DNA of 64,000 nucleotides from Streptosporangium subroseum (GTDB lineage: Bacteria; Actinomycetota; Actinomycetes; Streptosporangiales; Streptosporangiaceae), in contig NZ_FZOD01000026.1 in assembly GCF_900188345.1 (NCBI RefSeq), positions 43,248 through 107,247 on the forward strand, in the 5' to 3' direction. The notes below the pieces were generated by a model. That model saw only the letters and a list, made by a program, of their open reading frames with translations, did not search any database and was not told the origin of the DNA. Below, piece after piece: positions 26,448-35,470 of this stretch (positions within the stretch are counted from its first letter, which is position 1; every line of letters starts with the position of its first letter). Position numbers and translations under genes: made by a program.

Positions 26448-27983
26448 ATGCACATGGAAACCCCCTGGTGGCGTGATGCCGTCGTCTACGAGATCTACGT
26501 TCGCAGCTTCGCCGACGCCTCTGGAGACGGCGTCGGCGATCTTCCCGGTATCCGGCAGCGCCTGCCGTACCTCGCCGAGCTCGGTGTGGACGCGATCTGG
26601 CTGACCCCCTTCTACCGCTCCCCCATGGCCGACGGTGGCTACGACGTGGCGGACTACCGCGACGTCGACCCTCTTTTCGGCACCCTCGCCGACTTCGACG
26701 CGCTCGTCGCGGAGGCTCACCGGCTCGGGCTGCGCGTGATCGTGGACATCGTGCCGAACCACAGCTCCTCCGATCACAAATGGTTCCAGGCCGCGCTGCG
26801 GGGTGAGCAGCGCGATCGCTACATCTTCCGCGACGGCGGGGACCTGCCGCCCAACAACTGGCAGTCCACCTTCAGCGGCCCGGCCTGGACCAAGACGCCC
26901 GACGGTCAGTGGTACCTCCACCTGTTCGCCTCGCAGCAGCCGGACTTCAACTGGCGCAACCCCGAGATTCACTCCGAGTTCCTCGACATCCTGCGGTTCT
27001 GGCTGGACCGGGACGTGGACGGGTTCAGGATCGACGTGGCGATGGGCCTGTACAAGGCCGAGGGACTGCCCGACACCCCACCGGAGGATCAGGCGTTCAA
27101 GGCCGAGTCGCCGATCTGGGGACGGCCTGAGGTCCACGAGGTCTACCGTGAGTGGCGCAAGGTGCTCGACTCCTACCAGGGCGAGCGGATGGCCATCGGC
27201 GAGGTGTGGACCGACTCCGCCGAGGACCTCGCCCTCTACGTCCGCTCCGACGAGCTGCACCAGAGCTTCAACTTCGCCTGGCTGGAGGCTCCATGGTCGG
27301 CGACGGCGTTCAAGAAGATCATCGATGACACCCTGGCCGCCGTGACCGCTCCCACCTGGGTGCTCTCCAACCACGACGTGATCCGTCACGTCACCCGGTA
27401 CGGCGAGGGCACGACCGGCTCCCTGCCGGGTCTCGCCCGTGGCCGTGCGGCGCTGCTCGCCATGCTCGCCCTGCCCGGGTCGGCATATTTGTACCAGGGG
27501 GAGGAACTTGGTCTCCCCGAGGTGAAGGATCTTCCCCCGGAGGCCCGCCAGGACCCCATTTTCGCCCGTTCGGGAGGCACGCTGCCCGGCCGGGACGGCT
27601 GCCGGGTTCCCATCCCCTGGTCCGGCGTCACCGAGCCGTACGGCTTCTCCCCCGACGGCGTCCGGCCCTGGCTGCCCCAGCCCGCCGAGTGGGCCACGCT
27701 GAACGCCGAACGCCAGGCGGACGACCCGGGCTCAACTCTGAGCTTCTACCAGGAGGCCCTGCGTGCCCGCCGCGCGCTGCGCGGCTCGCTCGATGACCAA
27801 ATCACCTGGCTGGACTCCCCCGAGGACGCGCTGTTCTTCAGACGCGGCTCGCTGACCTGCGTCATCAACTGCGGCACCGAGCCGGTATCGCTTCCGCCGC
27901 ACGAGCATGTCCTGATCGGCAGCGCTCCCATAGAGGGCTACCTGCTCCTTCCGGACACCGCGGCCTGGCTGCACACCCCCTGA
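26448..27983 (+). CDS. Glycoside hydrolase family 13, alpha-glucosidase type
   Basis: 511-aa cytoplasmic enzyme hydrolysing alpha-1,4 or alpha-1,6 glucosyl linkages. GH13 regions are present: DIVPNHSS (region I), DGFRIDVAMG with the nucleophile Asp (II), AIGEVWT with the acid/base Glu (III) and LSNHD (IV). The early WWRDAVVYEIYVRSFAD is typical of oligo-1,6-glucosidase/alpha-glucosidase members. ATG 26448 has GAGGGC upstream. No signal peptide. Confidence 0.93.
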   Translation: MHMETPWWRDAVVYEIYVRSFADASGDGVGDLPGIRQRLPYLAELGVDAIWLTPFYRSPMADGGYDVADYRDVDPLFGTLADFDALVAEAHRLGLRVIVDIVPNHSSSDHKWFQAALRGEQRDRYIFRDGGDLPPNNWQSTFSGPAWTKTPDGQWYLHLFASQQPDFNWRNPEIHSEFLDILRFWLDRDVDGFRIDVAMGLYKAEGLPDTPPEDQAFKAESPIWGRPEVHEVYREWRKVLDSYQGERMAIGEVWTDSAEDLALYVRSDELHQSFNFAWLEAPWSATAFKKIIDDTLAAVTAPTWVLSNHDVIRHVTRYGEGTTGSLPGLARGRAALLAMLALPGSAYLYQGEELGLPEVKDLPPEARQDPIFARSGGTLPGRDGCRVPIPWSGVTEPYGFSPDGVRPWLPQPAEWATLNAERQADDPGSTLSFYQEALRARRALRGSLDDQITWLDSPEDALFFRRGSLTCVINCGTEPVSLPPHEHVLIGSAPIEGYLLLPDTAAWLHTP

Positions 27984-28058
27984 CCCATCGGCGTACGGCC
28001 CGCGGAGAGCCCGGCCCGTCTCGGTGACGTCGCACGAACACGGGGGATCCGGCGGGCG

Positions 28059-28502
28059 CTACCCGGCGGGGGCGAACCGGCGCAGGTAGGCGAGCTCCTC
28101 CTGGTTCAGCCGCCGGGGAGCGGCCCGTACCACGTCGTAGGCGACGAGCACCGAGCGGGCCTGGACGAAGATCTCCTCGTTGTCACGGATCTCGTAGTCG
28201 AGGGTGAACCTCACCGGCCGGATCTCGGTCACCCAGGTCTCCACCCGGACCGGGTCCGGGCGGAAGGTGAGGGGGCGCCGGTAGTCGATCTCGTGCCGGG
28301 CGATCACAAGCCCGTCGAAGGGCTTCCTGCCCTCCCGGTGGGGGTCGATGTGGAACATCGCCAGCCGCGCGTCTTCGAGGTAGTCGAAGAACCGCACGTT
28401 GTTGACGTGGCCGAGCGAGTCGACGTCGGCGAACCTGACGGCTCGGGGAAAAACATGCCGGTGGCTATGGCTGACGCCGTCCACGACGCTCTGTTCAAAC
28501 AC
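28059..28502 (-). CDS. Acyl-CoA thioesterase, 4HBT hot-dog family (FadM/YbgC-like)
   Basis: 147-aa hot-dog fold thioesterase. The active-site segment RFADVDSLGHVNNVRFFDYLEDAR carries the aspartate of the family (in FADVD) and the helix following HVNN. The start is uncertain: GTG 28502 has a weak ribosome-binding site, and a GTG nine codons downstream is possible. It lies downstream of ettA on the same strand, separated by a very strong hairpin. Confidence 0.88.
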   Translation of the reverse strand: MFEQSVVDGVSHSHRHVFPRAVRFADVDSLGHVNNVRFFDYLEDARLAMFHIDPHREGRKPFDGLVIARHEIDYRRPLTFRPDPVRVETWVTEIRPVRFTLDYEIRDNEEIFVQARSVLVAYDVVRAAPRRLNQEELAYLRRFAPAG

Positions 28503-28519
28503 ACCGAGAACGGTAGCGA

Positions 28520-28555
28520 GCCCCCGGCCCCCGCCGTACGGCGGGGGCCGGGGGC
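28520..28555. terminator. Very strong 17-bp perfect hairpin, flanked by T-run
   Basis: GCCCCCGGCCCCCGCCG and its exact complement are separated by only two bases, with CTTTTT directly after on the plus strand. It lies between ettA and the thioesterase gene, both on the minus strand. It can end ettA transcription, and the T-run gives it the shape of an intrinsic terminator for plus-strand (antisense) RNA. Confidence 0.8.
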
Positions 28556-28574
28556 CTTTTTCCTGCGATCCGCG

Positions 28575-30239
<1,665 letters not shown>

Positions 30240-30264
30240 GCCTTTAGTTTAGGGCCTGCTGAGC

Positions 30265-31563
30265 TCAGCTAGGGGCGGACTCGGCTCCGGGCCGACGGGC
30301 AGGCGGCACGACCGTGGCAGGCAGGCAGATCCGGTCACGGCCGAGCTCCTTTGCCCGGTAGAGGGCCAGGTCGGCCGCGGCGAGCAGTTCGATCAGATCG
30401 TCGCCGTGCACGCTCATGATTGCCACCCCCGCCGAGATGGTCACAGTGATCATGTTGTCGTCGGCCGGAACCGCCATCCGCCCCACGCGGGACCGCAGAC
30501 GCTCGGCGACCCGGCGGGCCTCGGTGACATCGGCCCTGGGCAGCAGGACGACGAACTCCTCGCCGCCGAAGCGGCCCACCACGTCGTAGTCACGCAGCTG
30601 ACTGCGGATGGTGGAGGCCACACCCACCAGGACCTGGTCACCGATCAGGTGGCCGTAAGTGTCGTTGACCCGTTTGAAGTGGTCGATGTCGACGATCAGC
30701 AGGGCGAGCGTCTCGCCGGTGCGACGTGCCCTGACGATCTCGGTGTCCGCCTCGCGCTGCCACGCCGCGGCGTTGAGCAGGCCGGTCTTGAAGTCGGTGC
30801 GGGCCGCCGCCTGCAACTGGGCGTGGAGCAGGCTGCGCTGGAGCAGCACCACCGGCGGCAGCGCCAGCACCAGCAGCGCCAGGTTCAGCCCGCAGGTGAT
30901 GGAGACGAGGACGCCGAGACAGAGCTCGACCACGTCGAGCAGCAGGCTTTCCCGATTCCACAGAACCTCCCGCCAGCGGCTGTCGGGATCGGCGGTGTGT
31001 GCGGCGATGGCGATCAACGCGGTGTTGACCACCGTGAACAGCACCGCGCAGCCGACGGCGATGAGGATGGGCTCCCCGGCGCCCCTGGTCAGCGCGGCCA
31101 GGCCACCGGCCGTGCCGTGGAAGAGCAGCGAGGCCGCGCATCCGGCCAGGCCGATCGCGGCCGAGCTGAAGACCCTCCGGTAGACGACCGTCTCGCGCAC
31201 CCGTTTCTGCAGCAGGAACTGGAGCGGGATGGGCGCGAGAAGCGCGTAGACCGGCGGCAGGAGCAGCGCGGCCGGCAGCCACCACGCGGAGAGCAGGTCG
31301 CGGGAGACGCCCGCGGGCATGCCGAGCCTGCGGGTCGCCTCGATGCAGACGGCGCCACATGCCATCAGCGCGGTGAAGGTGAGCAGATCAGACCAGCGGA
31401 AATTGCCGGATACGGCGAAGAACAAGATTGCGGCAAAATCCAGGGCCACGACCCCGCAGATGTAACCAACCAGTGCGCGACGCTGCCCAAGCAGAGGCCA
31501 TCTGTCGGCCAAGGGCGCCACGCTGTCGCGTGGCTTGACTGAGGTGTGACTGGGAGCCGCCAT
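30265..31563 (-). CDS. Membrane diguanylate cyclase (GGDEF domain)
   Basis: 432-aa enzyme making c-di-GMP. About six to eight hydrophobic helices fill residues 30-255, a MASE-like membrane sensor, followed by a GGDEF domain (about 270-420) with the active-site GRFGGEEF and an upstream RDYD that fits the inhibitory I-site spacing of five residues, so product inhibition is likely. ATG 31563 has GAGAGGGGG upstream and is preferred to the start at 31620. c-di-GMP controls development through BldD in actinomycetes; a direct link here is inference. Confidence 0.92.
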   Translation of the reverse strand: MAAPSHTSVKPRDSVAPLADRWPLLGQRRALVGYICGVVALDFAAILFFAVSGNFRWSDLLTFTALMACGAVCIEATRRLGMPAGVSRDLLSAWWLPAALLLPPVYALLAPIPLQFLLQKRVRETVVYRRVFSSAAIGLAGCAASLLFHGTAGGLAALTRGAGEPILIAVGCAVLFTVVNTALIAIAAHTADPDSRWREVLWNRESLLLDVVELCLGVLVSITCGLNLALLVLALPPVVLLQRSLLHAQLQAAARTDFKTGLLNAAAWQREADTEIVRARRTGETLALLIVDIDHFKRVNDTYGHLIGDQVLVGVASTIRSQLRDYDVVGRFGGEEFVVLLPRADVTEARRVAERLRSRVGRMAVPADDNMITVTISAGVAIMSVHGDDLIELLAAADLALYRAKELGRDRICLPATVVPPARRPGAESAPS

Positions 31564-32463
31564 GTCGTCCCCCTCTCCGACTAACGATGTGTAACACAAT
31601 AGTTGCGGAGTGTGCGGCATGCGATGGGAACCGCTACCTTTGGCAGAGTGGGCAGCTCACCAGTTGGCTCACAAAGGAATCGCTCGCTCGCGAGCGGACC
31701 GTGTGGGAAAGGAGCAGCCATGCGGCGGGGCGTGACCTGGACCTAACAGGTGTCTCGGCATCCGACACGGGAACGACCATCGGCCGGCTTATCTCGGCGC
31801 CACCGCACTCTCGCGAAGGCACTGACCGCGTCCGGCCGATGCCCCCTCACCCTCGGGGCTCCGATCTTACCCATCCGGGCTTCGATGCATCCCTCGCACC
31901 TCGGACTCCACCGAAGACGCCACCCGCCTCACCTCCGAACCCTGCCGAAGGCACTTCCGTGCCTTGCCAAAGGCACTTCCGCGCCCTGCTGAAGGCACCA
32001 TTCGGCCTTACCTCGGGGCGCTTCCAAAGGCGCCCCACCTCAATCCTCGGGCACCTTCAAGGGTGCCCCGTCTCCCTTCGGGCACCCTTGAAGGCAACAC
32101 CGCTCCCCGGGAACCTCCAAGGGCACCACCCGCCTTACCCATGGGCACCTCCAAAGGCGCCACCCCGTCTCCCCTCGGACCACACCCCTCGAAGGCACCA
32201 CCGGCCCCGCCCTCGGGCACCTTCAAGGAAGCCCCGCCACGCCACGGAAGCCACATCACGCGCCTTACCCCCGGAGACACCTCCGGGGGCACCCCCGGAC
32301 ACCTCTAGAGGCGCCGTCCGGCCTCATCCAGGCGCCCTCGAAAGCACCACCGCCCCCTCAGGCACCTTCAAGGGCACCACATCTCGGCCCGCGAGGACCT
32401 GGGCGATCCGCTCGGCGCACTCGCCCAGCTCGGCGCGGCACTCGGGCCGACGGGAAACCCGTC
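31564..32463. other. 900-nt non-coding region, right half an array of degenerate hairpin repeats
   Basis: Between the cyclase start and the end of ssb (both minus strand). The left part contains an 8-codon frame at 31720-31746 with a strong AAAGGAGC site, possibly chance. The right part is a repeat array described separately. Long plus-strand frames here encode Pro/Arg/Thr-rich low-complexity sequence without homology clues, and I do not call them genes. Confidence 0.6.
31925..32400. repeat. Degenerate tandem hairpin repeats (GGGCACCTTCAAGGGTGCCC type)
   Basis: At least ten units of about 25-50 bp share the core GGGCACCTTCAAAGGCGCC or its variants. Several fold by themselves: AAGGCAC-TTCC-GTGCCTT (31948-31965), GGGGCGC/GCGCCCC (32015-32036) and GGGCACC/GGTGCCC (32049-32068). 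CCTTCAAGGGTGCCC at 32054-32068 is the exact complement of GGGCACCCTTGAAGG just downstream (about 32080-32094), allowing a larger cruciform. Confidence 0.8.
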
Positions 32464-33306
32464 TCAGGCCGCAATACCTTCTTCCACGGGCCACGGCGCA
32501 TCGTCCTTCGCCGTCCTGTCGACCTGCTTCTCCGGCGCGCCCGGTTTCCCGGCCGCCCCCTCCCCCGCGCCGAGCTCCTTCCCAGAGGCCTTCTTACGAG
32601 CCGTCTCCTTCGGGGCCGCGCCCGGCTTCCCCGCGCCCGGCTTCCCGATCGGCTCTCCCACGCCAAGCTCCCAGCTGACCATCTCTTCCTCCGCCTCTTC
32701 GTTCGCATCCGGCGTCTCACCCGTCGGGCCGCGGTCCGACGTGCTCGGCTCGCTCCCGGCCGCGCCCTCACCCGCCGTACCGCCTTCGGCCTCTGCCGCG
32801 TTGTCGTCTTCGTCCGCGGCCTTCACCAGGGCCAGTGCCCCGGAGGCGCTTTCCTCGCCAGGGGCCGCGCCGCCCATCGCCCAGTCGAACGTCTCGCGGT
32901 CGAGCTCGCTCCGCTCCTCCTGGCCCAGTGCCGGGGTCGCCCCACCCCGCTGTGGCTTGGCGAAGCTCCCGAGCCCCCAGCGAAGGTCATGTCCGAGCGA
33001 GTTGGCCTCCACCTCCGCCATGAAACGGCGCTCGCCCTCATGAGTGAACTCACGGATCCGCAACCGCCCCTGGACGACGATCGGCTGGCCCAGGTGGATC
33101 GACTGGGCCACGTTGTCGGCGAGCCCGCGGAAACAGCGGACGCCGAAGTAGGTCGTGTCACCGTTGCGCCACTGCTGGTTCTCCCTGTCGAAGTAACGGC
33201 TCGTCGAGGCGACCTTGAGCGAGGTGACCCGCGAGCCGTCGGGGAAGGTGTGCTGGCGCGGCGGAGCCGCGACATTACCGGTCAGCGTGACGTAGATGTC
33301 GTTCAT
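32464..33306 (-). CDS. ssb: Single-stranded DNA-binding protein paralogue with long acidic tail
   Basis: 280-aa protein. The OB-fold lies in residues 1-110 (MNDIYVTLTGNVA, YFGVRCFRGLADNVAQSI, VQGRLRIREF). The remaining 170 residues are disordered, Glu/Ala/Gly/Lys rich. The end (DDAPWPVEEGIAA) lacks the DDDIPF-type tip through which housekeeping SSB recruits repair proteins, so this is probably the secondary, SsbB-like paralogue. ATG 33306 has GGGAGG upstream; the longer frame 5' of it is not supported. Confidence 0.88.
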   Translation of the reverse strand: MNDIYVTLTGNVAAPPRQHTFPDGSRVTSLKVASTSRYFDRENQQWRNGDTTYFGVRCFRGLADNVAQSIHLGQPIVVQGRLRIREFTHEGERRFMAEVEANSLGHDLRWGLGSFAKPQRGGATPALGQEERSELDRETFDWAMGGAAPGEESASGALALVKAADEDDNAAEAEGGTAGEGAAGSEPSTSDRGPTGETPDANEEAEEEMVSWELGVGEPIGKPGAGKPGAAPKETARKKASGKELGAGEGAAGKPGAPEKQVDRTAKDDAPWPVEEGIAA

Positions 33307-33829
33307 CGTGCCTCCCATGAGAGCCGGCGGACTGCCCGCGGCATGGAACACACGATGGCCCGTATCGCCCCCGGCACGAGCTACCGAATCCCGCTCTGGG
33401 GACAACCGTCCGGGCCCGCGCCACAGCTGTGGACAGTGCGGAACCAGCACCGTGACATGGTCGGTTCGGGTCAGAACATGGTGACGGCGGGTGATGGCCC
33501 AGGGCCACCCGCGCTGCGACACCGCACGGAGCTCAAGGTCAAAAACACGACGGGCGAGGGCAGGTCGGCGGCTCGGTACCGCTCACCCGTGCGGGGGCCG
33601 TACCGGAAAGAAGGGCACGGCGAGGGCAAGGGCGGCGGTCGAGACGTGGCACCGCCGACGAGGGGCGGCCAGGTGGCGGAGTTTCGCGGGAGTGACGGGG
33701 CGGCAAGATCCGGCGGCCCGAACACACGCCCTCACCGCAGAGCTTGGCCCAGGTGCAGCCCCGCGCCGATGCGCAGGGCCTCGACCAACAGCAGAATCGA
33801 CCAACAGCAGAATCGTGGACGGCGCGGAA
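33307..33829. other. 523-nt intergenic region upstream of ssb
   Basis: Contains the ssb promoter region, a 12-bp palindrome CCACAGCTGTGG at 33421-33432 followed by GGACA (one mismatch from a DnaA-box-like TTGTCCACA on the minus strand), and a 16-bp tandem duplication of TCGACCAACAGCAGAA at 33781-33812 next to the end of the GTPase gene. No convincing coding frame. Confidence 0.5.
33781..33812. repeat. 16-bp perfect tandem repeat
   Basis: TCGACCAACAGCAGAA occurs twice with no gap, followed by a further TCG. It lies 17 nt past the stop of the minus-strand GTPase gene. Likely slippage product. Confidence 0.85.
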
Positions 33830-35470
33830 TCAGCCCCGCATGCTTCGCATCGCCGCGTAGAACTCGTTGTATCGGGCCAGTTCGCGTTCCACCGGCTCGA
33901 TCACCATGCCCTCGGCGACCCCCGCGACCCTGCGGCGCATCTCCCGCTCCAGACGATCACGCTCGTTACCCGCTCCGAGCACGACGAAGTTACGGCTGGC
34001 CACGGCGGTGAGCAGTCCGAGCCCGAGGACGGAGAGCATCATCAGCGCCACCCATGGCAGCGAGGCCGTCTCGCCGAACACGGCCAGGCCCGACGGCAGC
34101 TTGCCGACGCCGACCACACCGTAGAGGACGGCCGTGCCGACCCAGGCGACACCCGCGAGGAACAGCAGGATCAGGAGGTACTGCCAGACGAGGAGAAGCC
34201 GCCACCAGACGGGGACCCGGTCCAGGCGCGGTGCGACCTCCGACAGCTCCTCGGAAAGCACCTGGGGCAGCTGAGCCGAGCGCGAACGCGCGGCGTCCCT
34301 GATTCCGTTCTGCCAGGCCTCGTGCATGCCGGAGGTCAGCCCGTCGGAAAGGGCCTGGACCGCGTTGTCCACCTCCGCCGGCTGCGCGCTGACCGAATCT
34401 CCCGCAAGACCTCGGATCTCGTCCCTCAGGTCGCTCAGGCGCAGGCTGTTGAGCGGATCGGGGCGGAGCTTGGCGACCCAGCGTGCGTACGGCCAGCCGA
34501 TCCACTCGATGGACCGCACGCCGTAGACGTTCTCCATCGCCTCCCCGACCGCGGGAACCCCGACCGCGTCGCATAGGGCGTCGGTGAGGCCGATCCGGCG
34601 GGCGTCATCCACGGAGGACGCGGCGCCGGGTGCTCCCCCGTCGGGCATGACCTTCGTCAGGCGGAGCGTCAGGCGGTCAAGATCGGCCTCCAGGCGCTGG
34701 ACCGCGGCTCTGCGCTTGGACACCGTCTCGGCGAGGACCGCCTTGAGACTGTCCACGCCCCTGCCCGTGATCGCGGAGGTGGCCACGATGATGGGGTTCT
34801 CGACACCCTCGCGGCGGAGCAGCCCGTCCAGGTCCGCGACGCACTCGGCCAGCTCTTCGGCCTCCAGCCGGTCGGCCTGGTTGAGCACGAAGATCGTCAC
34901 TGCCTCGTGGCCGGCCAGGTCGGTCACGTAGCGGCGATGCGTGGAGGCGTCAGCGTACTTCTGCGGGTCGAGCACCCACACGACGAGGTCGGCGACCTGG
35001 ATCAGCCGGTCGGCCTCGGTGTCGGTCAGCGCCCGGATGGAGTCATGGTCGGGCAGGTCGAGCAGGATCAGTCCGTGGAGCTGGCTCTCGCCCTTGTCCA
35101 GGGCGCTGGCCCGGGCGAAGCGGTGGCGCCACTGGATCTGCAGCCAGTCGAGCAGCGGGCCCGCGCCCTCCAGGCCCCAGACGCAGGCGTGAGTGCGCGC
35201 CGTGGTCGGGCGGCGCACACCTGTCGGCGACAGCTCCAGCCCGGAGATCGAGTTGAACAGCGTCGACTTACCGCTTCCCGTGCCTCCGGCGAGCGCGACC
35301 ACGGTGTGGTCGGAGGATAGTTTGAGCCGGTCACCGGCGCGCAGCAGCAGTTGCCCCGAGTCGGTGAGGAGCTTGGGCTCGACCTTGCCCGGCCCCAGTT
35401 CCACGATCCGTGCCAGCGCGGCGAGCCGTCCGCCAAGACCTTGGCGTGTCTGGGTGGTGCCAACGCTCAT
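33830..35470 (-). CDS. Dynamin/YfjP-like membrane GTPase (second of a pair)
   Basis: 546-aa GTPase. Walker A GGTGSGKST at residues 62-70, switch region RRPTTARTH (87-95), LLDLPDHDS as G3 and NQADRLE as G4, so it can bind GTP. Two long hydrophobic segments lie near residues 415-490 (LLLVWQYLLILLFLAGVAWV and PWVALMMLSVLGLGLLTAV), followed by a helical tail ending RSMRG. It overlaps the larger GTPase gene by 4 nt and is translated after it. Pairs like this occur in actinomycetes; function is probably in membrane remodelling or sporulation, but that is inference. Confidence 0.85.
   Translation of the reverse strand: MSVGTTQTRQGLGGRLAALARIVELGPGKVEPKLLTDSGQLLLRAGDRLKLSSDHTVVALAGGTGSGKSTLFNSISGLELSPTGVRRPTTARTHACVWGLEGAGPLLDWLQIQWRHRFARASALDKGESQLHGLILLDLPDHDSIRALTDTEADRLIQVADLVVWVLDPQKYADASTHRRYVTDLAGHEAVTIFVLNQADRLEAEELAECVADLDGLLRREGVENPIIVATSAITGRGVDSLKAVLAETVSKRRAAVQRLEADLDRLTLRLTKVMPDGGAPGAASSVDDARRIGLTDALCDAVGVPAVGEAMENVYGVRSIEWIGWPYARWVAKLRPDPLNSLRLSDLRDEIRGLAGDSVSAQPAEVDNAVQALSDGLTSGMHEAWQNGIRDAARSRSAQLPQVLSEELSEVAPRLDRVPVWWRLLLVWQYLLILLFLAGVAWVGTAVLYGVVGVGKLPSGLAVFGETASLPWVALMMLSVLGLGLLTAVASRNFVVLGAGNERDRLEREMRRRVAGVAEGMVIEPVERELARYNEFYAAMRSMRG

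Noticed and set aside
31925..32400. Possible CRISPR array
   Set aside because: Units are degenerate, spacing is irregular, there are no unique spacers of constant length and no cas genes.
31587..32678. 363-codon plus-strand Pro/Arg/Ser-rich frame
   Set aside because: Runs through hairpin repeats and the antisense of ssb, without a family or consistent start.
33421..33440. DnaA box or origin element near CCACAGCTGTGG
   Set aside because: Single imperfect match, no cluster and no dnaA/dnaN neighbourhood.
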